A stretch of DNA of 64,000 nt from Labedella gwakjiensis (GTDB lineage: Bacteria; Actinomycetota; Actinomycetes; Actinomycetales; Microbacteriaceae), in the NCBI RefSeq assembly GCF_003014675.1, contig NZ_PYAU01000001.1:2976001-3040000 (forward strand), given 5' to 3'. The notes beneath the pieces are model-generated. The model had not been told where the DNA came from. It saw nothing but the letters and a program-made list of their open reading frames with translations, and did no database searches. The position numbers were made by a program, and so were the translations under genes. This document shows, one piece after another, positions 17,173 through 25,153 of this stretch; the stretch's first letter is position 1; the number at the start of each line of letters is the position of its first letter.

Positions 17173-18684
17173 GTGATCGCACGCCACCGCCGAACCCGCC
17201 TCGCGGCCACCATCGCCGCAGCCACCGCCAGCCTCCTCGTGCTCGCGGGCTGCGCCGGCGGCACCGGAGCCCCCGACTCGGCTCCCGACGCCAACGCCGA
17301 GATCATCGTGGGATCGCAGAACGAGCCCACGAACCTCGACCAGATCTTCGGCGGCAGCTCGGGCGTCACCGAGGTCTTCACCGGGAACGTCTACGAGGGC
17401 CTCTTCAAGATCACGGACGACGCCCAGGTCGAACCGCTGCTCGCGGCCGAGACCGAGGTGTCGGACGACGGCCTCACCTATACGTTCACGCTCCAGGACG
17501 CCACGTTCCACTCGGGGGCGCCGCTCACCGCCGAGGCCGTGAAGTACAGCCTCGAACGCTTCATCAGCGACGACTCGATCGCGGCCCGCAAGAGCCAGCT
17601 GAGCGTCATCGACACAGTGACGGCCGTCGACGAGAAGACCGTCGAGGTCCAGCTCTCCTCCAAGTCCATCAGCTTCACCTACAACCTCGGCTACGTCTGG
17701 ATCGTGAACCCCGAGGCCGGCGACCTCACGGCGACGGCCGACGGCACGGGCCCGTACTCGCTCGGCGACTACCGCAAGGGCGACTCGATCACGCTCGACG
17801 TGAACGAGGACTACTGGGGCGACGCCACGGCGAACGGCGGCGTGGTCTACCAGTACTACGCCGACCCGACGGCCCTCAACAACGCGCTCCTCACGGGCGC
17901 GGTCGACCTCGTCACGAGCCAGTCGAACCCCGACAGCCTCTCCGAGTTCGAGGCGGGCGACTACCAGATCATCGAGGGCGCCTCGACGACGAAGGAGCTG
18001 CTCGCGTTCAACGACCGCGTCGCACCCTTCGACGACGTGAACGTGCGTAAGGCCGTCTACTCGGCGATCAACCGCGAGCAGCTGCTCGACGCGATCTGGG
18101 ACGGCCGCGGCCAGCTCATCGGTTCGATGGTGCCGCCGTCGGAGCCCTGGTACCTCGACCTCGCGGACAACAACCCGTACGACCCGGACCTCGCCGCCGA
18201 CCTCCTCACCGAGGCCGGCTACCCCGACGGCTTCGAGTTCACGATCGACACCCCGGAGTCCGGCGTGCACTCGACGGTCGCCGAGTTCCTCCAGACCGAG
18301 CTCGCGAAGGTCGGCGTCACGGTGGACATCAACATCATCACCGACGACGAGTGGTACCAGAAGGTGTACACGGACCACGACTTCGAGGCGACCCTGCAGG
18401 GCCACGTGAACGACCGTGACATCAACTTCTACGGAAACCCCGACTTCTACTGGGGTTACGACGACGCCGACGTCCAGACGTGGCTCACCGAGGCCGAGCA
18501 GGCCGACTCGGTCGAGCAGCAGACGGAGCTCATCACGCAGGTCAACCAGAAGATCTCGGACGACGCCGCGAGCGTGTGGCTCTACCTCAACCCGCAGCTC
18601 CGCATCGCGCGCGACGGCCTCACCGGGATCCCCGAGAATGGGTTGAACTCGCTCTTCTACGTGTACGACATCCAGGAGGCATAG
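17173..18684 (+). CDS. ABC transporter substrate-binding lipoprotein (SBP family 5)
   Basis: A 503-residue lipoprotein with lipobox LAGC, Cys at 27. The family 5 pattern is clear: IIVGSQNEPTNLDQIFGGSS at the mature N-terminus, VEPLLAAETEVSDDGLTYTF, and DDVNVRKAVYSAINREQLL near residue 295. The GTG start has AAAGGA eight bases upstream. It is the first gene of a five-gene importer (binding protein, two permeases, two ATPases). The ligand is unknown; peptides, nickel-chelates, glycosides and opines are all known ligands of the family. The stop is TAG, in the same reading frame as the following permease. Confidence 0.92.
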   Translation: MIARHRRTRLAATIAAATASLLVLAGCAGGTGAPDSAPDANAEIIVGSQNEPTNLDQIFGGSSGVTEVFTGNVYEGLFKITDDAQVEPLLAAETEVSDDGLTYTFTLQDATFHSGAPLTAEAVKYSLERFISDDSIAARKSQLSVIDTVTAVDEKTVEVQLSSKSISFTYNLGYVWIVNPEAGDLTATADGTGPYSLGDYRKGDSITLDVNEDYWGDATANGGVVYQYYADPTALNNALLTGAVDLVTSQSNPDSLSEFEAGDYQIIEGASTTKELLAFNDRVAPFDDVNVRKAVYSAINREQLLDAIWDGRGQLIGSMVPPSEPWYLDLADNNPYDPDLAADLLTEAGYPDGFEFTIDTPESGVHSTVAEFLQTELAKVGVTVDINIITDDEWYQKVYTDHDFEATLQGHVNDRDINFYGNPDFYWGYDDADVQTWLTEAEQADSVEQQTELITQVNQKISDDAASVWLYLNPQLRIARDGLTGIPENGLNSLFYVYDIQEA

Positions 18685-18690
18685 GCCATC
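18674..18690 (+). promoter_or_regulatory. Ribosome binding site placed before an ATC codon
   Basis: AGGAGG (18674-18679) lies eight bases before ATC at 18688, and no ATG or GTG lies in frame between the preceding TAG stop and the permease membrane helix. The spacing is ideal for initiation at ATC. Confidence 0.5.
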
Positions 18691-19665
18691 GGCCGGTACC
18701 TGCTCCGACGGACAGGATTGCTGCTGCTCGCGTTCGCGCTGGCCGTGGTGATCCTGTTCGTCGTGCTGCGGCTGCTCGGCAATCCCGTCTATGCGCTCAT
18801 CAGCGTGGGGGCGACGGATCAGGAGATCGCGGCTGCGGCGGCGCGTCTCGGGGTCGACCGTCCGATCCCCGAACAGTTCCTCGACTACCTCCTGCAGCTC
18901 GCGCGCGGAGACCTCGGGCAGTCGTTCACGAACAACCTGCCCGTGGCCGACGAGATCGCCCGGCGGCTCAACGTGACACTGCCGCTCACGCTGCTCGCCT
19001 TCGTCCTGTCCGTGCTCATCGCCGTGCCGGTCGGCTTCATCGCCGCGTGGCGGTCGCGCACCTGGTACGGCACGGCGTTCTCCGCCGTCTCGCAGCTCGG
19101 CGGCGCGATCCCCGTCTTCTGGGTCGGCATCCTGCTCGTCACGGCCCTCGCGCTCAACGCCCGGATCTTCCCCGCCGGGGGCTTCCCCCGCACGGATTGG
19201 GAGGATCCGGGAGCAGCGCTCTTCTCCCTCACTCTCCCCGTGCTCACGATCGCCATCGTCTCGGGGAGCGACCTCGCGCGTTATGTGCGCAGTGCGACGC
19301 TCGACGTCCTCGGCCAGCAGTACATGCGCGCCGCGCGGGCGACGGGCCAGAGCTTCGCCGGCGCCTTCGTGCGGCACGGCATCCGCAACGGCGTCGTGCC
19401 CGTGATCTCGATCCTCGCCATCCAGCTCTCCACGACCTTCGTGGGAGCCGTGATCGTCGAGCGCGTGTTCGCGCTCCCGGGGCTCGGTGACATGCTGCTC
19501 GTGGGCATCCAGGAGCAGGACTTCCCGAGCGTGCAGGGTGTGCTCCTCTTCTCCACGACCCTCGTGCTGCTGCTCGGATTCGTCGCGGACGTCATCCAGC
19601 GGATCATCGACCCGCGGCTGCGCGCGTCCGTGTCGGGCAACCGCCGAGCGAGGGCCGTCGCATGA
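18688..19665 (+). CDS. ABC transporter permease, DppB type, non-standard start
   Basis: A DppB-type permease of 325 residues if it starts at ATC 18688, or 315 from TTG 18718. Family homology (a GRYLLRRTGLLLLAFALAVV beginning) requires translation from near 18688, before the TTG. The only codons between the in-frame TAG at 18682 and the TTG are non-ATG/GTG; ATC has a perfect AGGAGG at eight bases and CTG at 18700 is a weaker option. Motifs include FTNNLPVADEIARRLN, the coupling loop YMRAARATGQSFAGAFVRHG and FALPGLGDMLL. It overlaps the next permease by ATGA. A sequencing error at the start codon is possible. Confidence 0.85.
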   Translation: MGRYLLRRTGLLLLAFALAVVILFVVLRLLGNPVYALISVGATDQEIAAAAARLGVDRPIPEQFLDYLLQLARGDLGQSFTNNLPVADEIARRLNVTLPLTLLAFVLSVLIAVPVGFIAAWRSRTWYGTAFSAVSQLGGAIPVFWVGILLVTALALNARIFPAGGFPRTDWEDPGAALFSLTLPVLTIAIVSGSDLARYVRSATLDVLGQQYMRAARATGQSFAGAFVRHGIRNGVVPVISILAIQLSTTFVGAVIVERVFALPGLGDMLLVGIQEQDFPSVQGVLLFSTTLVLLLGFVADVIQRIIDPRLRASVSGNRRARAVA

Positions 19666-20531
19666 CCGTCACCGTGCCCACCACCGCCGAGCAGCGGCCG
19701 CCCCGTCGCCGGCGGCGCTCACGGACGTCCCTCAACCTCGTCGCGGGCGGCGTACTCTTCGGGATCATCGTCGTGATCGCCGTCCTGTCGCTCGTCGCCC
19801 TGCCGTTCGACCCGAGCGACACGACGGGTGGCCGCCTCCAGCCGCCGTCGCCCGAGCACTGGGCGGGTACCGACCGCCTCGGGCGCGACCTCTTCACGCA
19901 GCTCATGATCGGCGCGCGGCTCGCCGTCCTCACGGGCTTCGGTTCCGTCGCGATCGCGGCGGTCATCGGCGTCGTCGTCGGTCTCGTCGCTGCGATGGCG
20001 GGACGATGGGTCGACGACGCCCTGTCGAGCCTCCTCGACATCGCGATCGCGTTCCCCACCCTCCTCCTCGCGATGCTCGTCGTCGCCTGGCGCGGCGCCT
20101 CCCTCGACTCGGCGATCCTCGCGATCGGCCTCGCGGGCTCCGCCGTGATCGCGAGACTCACGCGCGTCACGGCGACCCGCGTCCTCGCCCAGGACTTCGT
20201 CACGGCCTCGCGCACCTCCGGAACGGGCACGGTGCGGCTCATCGGTCTGCACGTGCTCCCGAACGTCTGGCCGACGCTCATCGTGCCGCTCGCCCTGCAG
20301 TTCGGGGGAGCGGTCGTCGCTGAGGCGTCCCTGTCGTACGTGGGCCTCGGTTCGCCGCCGCCCAACGCGTCGTGGGGGCGCATGCTGCAGGAGGCGCAGA
20401 GCACCGTGCTCGTCGCCCCGTCGGCCGCGATCCTGCCAGGGCTCCTCCTCGTGATGACGATCGTGGGCGTCAACCTGCTCGCCGACGGGCTGCGCGACGT
20501 CGCCGATCCGAGCGGACGGAGCGTCCGATGA
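19662..20531 (+). CDS. ABC transporter permease, DppC type
   Basis: A 289-residue permease with a basic cytoplasmic start (RPPRRRRRSRTS), a first helix around residues 27-48, and the signature HWAGTDRLGRDLFTQLMIGA that marks the DppC branch. Further helices frame the coupling loop ASRTSGTGTVRLIGLHVLPN, and the C-terminal LLVMTIVGVNLLADGLRDVADP is the usual family ending. It pairs with the DppB-type permease upstream. Both ends overlap neighbouring genes by four bases. Confidence 0.92.
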   Translation: MTVTVPTTAEQRPPRRRRRSRTSLNLVAGGVLFGIIVVIAVLSLVALPFDPSDTTGGRLQPPSPEHWAGTDRLGRDLFTQLMIGARLAVLTGFGSVAIAAVIGVVVGLVAAMAGRWVDDALSSLLDIAIAFPTLLLAMLVVAWRGASLDSAILAIGLAGSAVIARLTRVTATRVLAQDFVTASRTSGTGTVRLIGLHVLPNVWPTLIVPLALQFGGAVVAEASLSYVGLGSPPPNASWGRMLQEAQSTVLVAPSAAILPGLLLVMTIVGVNLLADGLRDVADPSGRSVR

Positions 20532-21361
20532 GCGACATCCTCGCCGTGAGTCACCTGGGCGTGCACCTCGACGGTCCCGACGGCCGCCGTCTCGTCGACG
20601 ACGTCTCGTTCGACCTGGCGGACGGCCAGAGGCTCGGCGTCATCGGAGAGTCCGGCTCGGGGAAGTCGCTCACGGCGCTCGCGATCCTGGGGCTCCTCGG
20701 CCACCCGCTGCGCGCCACCGGCTCGATCCGTCTCGCCGTCGGCGACGACACGGTCGACACCGTCTCCGCCCGTCAGCGCCGCCTCGACGCCGTGCGCGGG
20801 TCCGTCGTGGGCGCCGTGTTCCAGGAGCCGCTCGCCTCGCTCGACCCCCTCATGCGGATCGGCGCCCAGCTCGCGTGGCCGCTGCGGCACCACAGGGGAC
20901 TCCGGGGCGACACGCTCCGCGCGGCCGTGCTCGACGCTCTCGCGGAGGTGCAGCTCGCCGAGCCGGAGCGGATCGCGCGCTCGCTCATCCACGAGGTCTC
21001 GGGAGGTCAGCGGCAGCGTGTGGCGATCGCGCTGGCCCTCGCGGCCCGCCCCCGGCTCCTCATCGCGGACGAGCCGACGACGGCCCTCGACGTCACGGTG
21101 CAGGCCGGAGTGCTCGAGCTGTTGCAGTCGGCGGTCCGCGAACGCGGGATGTCGCTCGTCTTCATCAGCCACGACCTGCCGGTCGTCGCGGGCATCGCCG
21201 ACCGGGTCCTCGTGATGCGGAACGGTCGCGTGGTCGAAGTGGGGGAGACGCGTCAGATCCTCGGCGCGCCCCGGGAGGACTACACGCGCACGCTCGTCGG
21301 CGCCTCGCGTGCGCTCGACGATCTGCTCCCGAGCGATCCGCTGGAAGGTGATCGAGCATGA
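20528..21361 (+). CDS. ABC transporter ATP-binding protein, DppD type
   Basis: A 277-residue ATPase. It has Walker A GESGSGKS near residue 40, Q-loop VFQEPLASLDPLMRI, signature VSGGQRQR near 157, Walker B LIADEPTTALD near 177 and switch FISHD. The C-terminal GAPREDYTRTLVGASRALD segment is typical of oligopeptide-type ATPases. It forms the ATP-hydrolysing pair with the next gene and shares ATGA overlaps at both ends. Confidence 0.92.
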   Translation: MSDILAVSHLGVHLDGPDGRRLVDDVSFDLADGQRLGVIGESGSGKSLTALAILGLLGHPLRATGSIRLAVGDDTVDTVSARQRRLDAVRGSVVGAVFQEPLASLDPLMRIGAQLAWPLRHHRGLRGDTLRAAVLDALAEVQLAEPERIARSLIHEVSGGQRQRVAIALALAARPRLLIADEPTTALDVTVQAGVLELLQSAVRERGMSLVFISHDLPVVAGIADRVLVMRNGRVVEVGETRQILGAPREDYTRTLVGASRALDDLLPSDPLEGDRA

Positions 21362-22140
21362 GCGCCGACCGGAACACCCCCGTGCTCGCCGCCGAGCACG
21401 TGCGCTTCTCCTACGGGCGGGGCGCCGAGGTGCTGCACGACGTGACGCTCGCCCTCGCCCCCGGCGAGACGGTGGGACTCGTGGGCGAGTCGGGCGCCGG
21501 GAAGACCTCCCTGCTGCGCCTGTTCCTCGGTCTCGAGACCCCGACCTCCGGCGCGGTCCGCTTCGACGGCCATCCGCTCGATCGTCGCGACGCCCGCGGG
21601 ATGCGGGCGTTCCGGCGGGCGGTGCAGCCCGTGTACCAGGACCCGTTCTCCTCGCTCGATCCGCGCATGCGCGTGGGCGACTCGATCGCCGAGCCGCTGC
21701 GTTCCCTCGGGCTGCCCGGAGATCGGGACACGCGGACGGCGCGCGTCGCCGAACTGCTCGCGGCCGTCGACCTGCCGGAGGATGCGGCCGAGCGGTTCCC
21801 CGACGCGTTCTCGGGCGGTCAGCGGCAGCGCATCGCGATCGCGCGGGCGCTCGCGCCCGAGCCGCGCGTGATCCTCGCCGACGAGCCCGTGAGCGCCCTC
21901 GACACGTCCGTACGCATGCAGGTCATCGAGCTGTTCCAGCGCCTCGCACGCGAGCGCGGGATCGGCATGCTCCTCGTCTCGCACGACCTCACGATCGTCT
22001 CGGCGCTCTGCCGACGCATCGCGGTGCTCGAGGGCGGCGTGCTCGTGGAGGAGGGGGAGACGCGGCGCGTGCTCACGGAGCCGGAGCACGACTACACCCG
22101 CCGACTCCTCGCGTCCGTCCCGCGGCTCCCCGCGGTGTGA
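21358..22140 (+). CDS. ABC transporter ATP-binding protein, DppF type
   Basis: A 260-residue ATPase and the last gene of the importer. It has Walker A GESGAGKT near residue 42, Q-loop VYQDPFSSLDPRMRVGDS, signature FSGGQRQR near 150, Walker B ILADEPVSALD near 171 and switch LVSHD. VSALD with Val in place of Thr/Ser after DEP is common in DppF proteins. It ends four bases from the convergent lipoprotein gene, with no visible hairpin between them. Confidence 0.92.
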   Translation: MSADRNTPVLAAEHVRFSYGRGAEVLHDVTLALAPGETVGLVGESGAGKTSLLRLFLGLETPTSGAVRFDGHPLDRRDARGMRAFRRAVQPVYQDPFSSLDPRMRVGDSIAEPLRSLGLPGDRDTRTARVAELLAAVDLPEDAAERFPDAFSGGQRQRIAIARALAPEPRVILADEPVSALDTSVRMQVIELFQRLARERGIGMLLVSHDLTIVSALCRRIAVLEGGVLVEEGETRRVLTEPEHDYTRRLLASVPRLPAV

Positions 22141-22144
22141 CCCG

Positions 22145-22672
22145 TCAGGAGCCGTCGGCGCACTCCTCCGACAGCTCGTTGATGACCCAGCGGGTTCCCG
22201 CGTCGCGTTCGAGCACCGCGGTGCCGCAATCGCCGCCATCGGTGTAGACGACGAACAGGGTCGCCGAGTCGGCCGCCTCCTCCTGCACGGTGATGTCCAC
22301 GTCTGCACCGATCCCGAGGCCCGCGTAGAGTGCCGCCGTGCTCGAGATCATCTCGTCGCAGTCGGACACGGCGACGCCACTGGCCGCGAGCTCCGCGATC
22401 ATCCGGTCGACGAGGGCGTCCGTCATGAGCGCGCACGCTGCCTCTGTGTCGGGCTCGCGGGAGGCGGTCAGCCACGCGCGGAACGCGTCGGCCGGACCGT
22501 CCGCCTCGGTTGCTTCGGGACTCGGCTCCGTCGACGGGTCCGGCGAGGATTCCGCGGCGCTCGAACTCACTGTCGGCTCGGTCGGGGAGGTCGATGTGCA
22601 GCCCGTGATGAGGAGGACGGTCGAGGCGAGAAGGGCTGTGACCACGGCCGGTCCGAGCGTCGTTTTCCGCAT
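22145..22672 (-). CDS. Hypothetical lipoprotein
   Basis: A 175-residue secreted lipoprotein: basic start, hydrophobic core, lipobox ITGC with Cys25. A low-complexity Ser/Thr/Pro/Glu linker (about residues 26-60) follows, then a folded domain of about 110 residues with DAFRAWLTASREPDTEAACAL and three further Cys residues besides the lipidated one, and DVDITVQEEAADSATLFVVY toward the end. The pattern recalls small NTF2-like or DUF4878-type extracellular domains, which is only a guess. A minus-strand TAGCGT ends six bases before the ATG, indicating a leaderless monocistronic transcript. Confidence 0.75.
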   Translation of the reverse strand: MRKTTLGPAVVTALLASTVLLITGCTSTSPTEPTVSSSAAESSPDPSTEPSPEATEADGPADAFRAWLTASREPDTEAACALMTDALVDRMIAELAASGVAVSDCDEMISSTAALYAGLGIGADVDITVQEEAADSATLFVVYTDGGDCGTAVLERDAGTRWVINELSEECADGS

Positions 22673-22678
22673 GACGTC

Positions 22679-22684
22679 ACGCTA
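22679..22684 (-). promoter_or_regulatory. -10 hexamer TAGCGT, leaderless spacing
   Basis: On the minus strand TAGCGT ends six bases before the ATG of the lipoprotein gene, and the bases between show no ribosome site. Confidence 0.5.
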
Positions 22685-22719
22685 CCAAGCGGGATCCGCC
22701 GACGCGATGCACGCGTCGA

Positions 22720-23547
22720 TCAGGGCGTGAGCACCTGCACGCCGGCGGCGGCGAGAGCGTCCTCGAGGTCGGCCGGTGGGCGGGCGTCGGTGACGAAGTA
22801 GTCGGCGCGTCCGAGCTCCGACACCTGCGCGAAGAGCCGTCGACCGAGCTTCGACGAGTCGGCGAGCACCGCGACCTTCGACGACCGCGACATCATCTCG
22901 GCCATCATCGCGGCGTCGCCGAGGTTGCTCGTGGAGAAACCGCTCGTCGCCGAGACGGCGCCGACGGAGATGAGGGCCAGGTCGCAGTGAAGGTCGACCT
23001 CCCCGCCGTTGGGGGAGGCGCCGAGTGTGACCGGCCCCGTGGTGGCCTGCGTGATCGAGCGCACGGAGCCGCCGAACACGTAGAGGTCGCGGAACACCTT
23101 GGGGGAGATCTCCGCGGGCAGCCGCAGGTTGTTCGTCGCGATCGTGAGGTCGCGGTGGTCGCGCAGATTGCGGGCGACGGCGAGGGCAGTCGTGCCGGCG
23201 TTGATGATGATGACGGAGCCGTCCTCGACGAGCCCGGCTGCTCGTTCGGCGATCGCCTCCTTCTCCTCCGGCTGCATGCGCAGACGCACGTCGAGGCCGC
23301 GATCGATCGGTGGTCGGGACGTGCCGCTGACCGCGCCTCCGTGCGTGCGCACGAGGACGCCGTCGGCGTCCAGCTGATCGAGGTCGCGTCGGATGGTGTC
23401 GATCGACACCCCGTAGCGCTCGGCCAGGATGGCGACGGTGACCTGGCCGTTCTCGGCGACGAAGTGGGCGAGGTCCGAACGGCGGCCGGCCGGGAGATGC
23501 CGGACGCGATCTCCCGAACCCTCGGCGGGGATTGTGTCCATAGGCAT
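22720..23547 (-). CDS. DeoR/GlpR family transcriptional regulator
   Basis: A 275-residue DeoR-type regulator. The N-terminal HTH spans about residues 22-72 (RRSDLAHFVAENGQVTVAIL, with the hallmark SIDTIRRDLDQLDADGVLVR and THGGAV). The C-terminal sugar-phosphate sensor domain starts near 95 with EEKEAIAERAAGLVEDGSVI and INAGTTALAVARNL, the pattern of the isomerase-like effector pocket. It is divergent from the sugar import-catabolism operon and almost certainly controls it in response to a phosphorylated intermediate. Starts at residue 1 or 3 (ATG 23541) are both possible. An inverted repeat just upstream suggests autoregulation. Confidence 0.9.
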   Translation of the reverse strand: MPMDTIPAEGSGDRVRHLPAGRRSDLAHFVAENGQVTVAILAERYGVSIDTIRRDLDQLDADGVLVRTHGGAVSGTSRPPIDRGLDVRLRMQPEEKEAIAERAAGLVEDGSVIIINAGTTALAVARNLRDHRDLTIATNNLRLPAEISPKVFRDLYVFGGSVRSITQATTGPVTLGASPNGGEVDLHCDLALISVGAVSATSGFSTSNLGDAAMMAEMMSRSSKVAVLADSSKLGRRLFAQVSELGRADYFVTDARPPADLEDALAAAGVQVLTP

Positions 23548-23552
23548 TGTCT

Positions 23553-23567
23553 AGCACACCAGGTGCT
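23553..23567. promoter_or_regulatory. Inverted repeat upstream of the DeoR gene
   Basis: AGCAC-ACCAG-GTGCT is a perfect five-base inverted repeat six bases before the DeoR start codon, a plausible autoregulatory operator. I did not find a second exact copy near the divergent promoter. Confidence 0.4.
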
Positions 23568-23679
23568 GTTTCGTGCGTCTTTTCGCGGGGCGGGTCCGTT
23601 CGGCAACGGTGGCCCGGATTCGCCGGGATAACAGCGAAGTAACGATGGCGACGACGGACGAAAGGCCTCCATTTCCCTC

Positions 23680-23709
23680 TTGACGAGGAGATATCGACGG
23701 GCGTACTCT
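23680..23709 (+). promoter_or_regulatory. Putative promoter of the sugar import-catabolism operon
   Basis: TTGACG (23680-23685) and TACTCT (23704-23709) are 18 bases apart, a good sigma-70-type pair, in a locally A-rich stretch. About 70 bases of leader follow to the ATG at 23779, preceded by GGAGA. Confidence 0.6.
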
Positions 23710-23778
23710 CCAGAAAGCCGCATAAATCAGCAAAGAACAGCGCAATGCGGCAGATGACAGAATCCAGAATGGAGAATC

Positions 23779-25071
23779 ATGAGCAACGGAGCTCACGGTC
23801 GCAGGCGTACCCTCAGGGTCGTCGGCATGACGGCCGCAGCTGTGACCGTCTTCACGGTCGCCGGGTGTAGCGCAGGCGGCGACGGCGGAGACGCGGGTGG
23901 CGACGTCACCCTGGAATTCGCGCAGTGGTGGGAGCCGGAGCTCCCGGACGGCGCCTTCCGCGAACTGATGGACCAGTTCGAGGAGGAGAACCCCGGCATC
24001 ACGGTGGAGCTCCTCAGCGGACCGTACGCGTCCACGAAGGAGCAGCTCTTCGCCGGGGCCGCGGCCGGAACGATGTCCGACGTCGTCGGTCTCGACGGAG
24101 CATGGGTGAGCGACTTCGCCGACCAGGGCGCGATCACCGACCTCACCGCCCTCATGGACGAGGAGGGCTACGACGACAGCCAGCTCGCCAGCCAGATCCA
24201 GGTCGACGGCTCCACCTACATGATCCCGGTCGTGAACTTCGTCTACCCGATGTTCACGAACGACTCGATCCTCGCGGACGCCGGCGTCGACGCTCCGCCG
24301 ACGACGCGCGACGAGTTCGCCGACGCGGCCGCCGCGATCTCGGACCTCGGTGACGACACGAGCGGCTGGGTGCTCCCTCTGTCGCTCGAGGCGCCGAACG
24401 GCATCCAGAACGACGTCATGTCGTGGGTGTGGGCGAGCGGCGGCAGCATGCTCGACGGCGGCCAGCCGGACGTCACGAACAGCGACGTCACCGAGGCCGT
24501 CGAGTACATCAAGGGCATGTGGGACGACGGAAGCATCGCTCCCGGTTCCTTCACGATGAAGGAGCAGGACAAGGTCGAGGAGTTCACGAACGGTCGCGTC
24601 GGAATGATGATCGACTCGCTCGCGCACATCAACCTCATCCGCGAGTCCAACCCGGACCTCGACTTCAGCATCTCGGCGATCCCCGCCGAGGAGGGCTACG
24701 AGGGCGAGCGCGGCATCCCTTACGCCTCGTGGGGCATCGGCGTCTCCGACGCGTCGGAGCACAAGGCCGAGGCTCTCAAGCTCGTCGAGTTCCTCATGAG
24801 CGAGGAGACGAACAGCGAACTGTCCACGATCGCGAACGCCTTCCCCGGCAACACGGAGTCGGTGCCCGAGTTCGTGAAGGACGACGACCTCTACGCGGAG
24901 GCGTTCGAGATCTACCAGGCCGGTTACCCGGCCAACGAGTTCACCGGACTCCCCGTCGCCGAGCAGCTCATGCGCACGTTCGACGAGCAGATGCAGTTGA
25001 TGCTCAACGGCGATCAGACGGTCGACGAGATGCTCGAGACGACCCAGGAGACCTGGCTCTCCGAGTTCTGA
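23779..25071 (+). CDS. Sugar ABC transporter substrate-binding lipoprotein (SBP family 1)
   Basis: A 430-residue family 1 binding protein. The signal peptide ends in lipobox VAGC (Cys30). The mature protein starts with VTLEFAQWWEPELPDGAF and has LMDQFEEENPGITVELLSGP, the family NPGI landmark, then YMIPVVNFVYPMFTNDSIL and late LVEFLMSEETNSELSTIANA. It presents a sugar or sugar derivative to the two downstream permeases. GGAGA lies before the ATG. It is followed by a strong hairpin before the permease genes, a common way of making more binding protein than permease. No ATPase is encoded in the operon. Confidence 0.92.
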   Translation: MSNGAHGRRRTLRVVGMTAAAVTVFTVAGCSAGGDGGDAGGDVTLEFAQWWEPELPDGAFRELMDQFEEENPGITVELLSGPYASTKEQLFAGAAAGTMSDVVGLDGAWVSDFADQGAITDLTALMDEEGYDDSQLASQIQVDGSTYMIPVVNFVYPMFTNDSILADAGVDAPPTTRDEFADAAAAISDLGDDTSGWVLPLSLEAPNGIQNDVMSWVWASGGSMLDGGQPDVTNSDVTEAVEYIKGMWDDGSIAPGSFTMKEQDKVEEFTNGRVGMMIDSLAHINLIRESNPDLDFSISAIPAEEGYEGERGIPYASWGIGVSDASEHKAEALKLVEFLMSEETNSELSTIANAFPGNTESVPEFVKDDDLYAEAFEIYQAGYPANEFTGLPVAEQLMRTFDEQMQLMLNGDQTVDEMLETTQETWLSEF

Positions 25072-25090
25072 TCCGACCGTTTTCCAACCA

Positions 25091-25133
25091 GGTGCCGCCC
25101 CTTCCCGCCCCCCTCACGGGGAGGGGCGGCACC
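25091..25133 (+). terminator. Intercistronic hairpin (attenuator or mRNA stabiliser)
   Basis: Arms 25091-25106 and 25118-25133 pair over 16 bases with one mismatch (left arm begins GGTGCCGCCCC, right arm ends GGGGCGGCACC). No T run follows, so it is more likely a partial terminator or 3-prime stabiliser between binding protein and permease genes than a full stop. Confidence 0.65.
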
Positions 25134-25153
25134 GCCTCTCCAGAGGAGTCCGC

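Noticed and set aside
17173-19665. Binding protein and permease as one gene with an internal TAG recoded.
   Set aside because: A good ribosome site before ATC and the lipoprotein family's normal end at the TAG favour two genes; recoding is kept only as an alternative.
23548-23778. Possible riboswitch or small RNA in the DeoR divergent gap.
   Set aside because: The short inverted repeat and a promoter explain the region; I could not build a conserved multi-stem structure.
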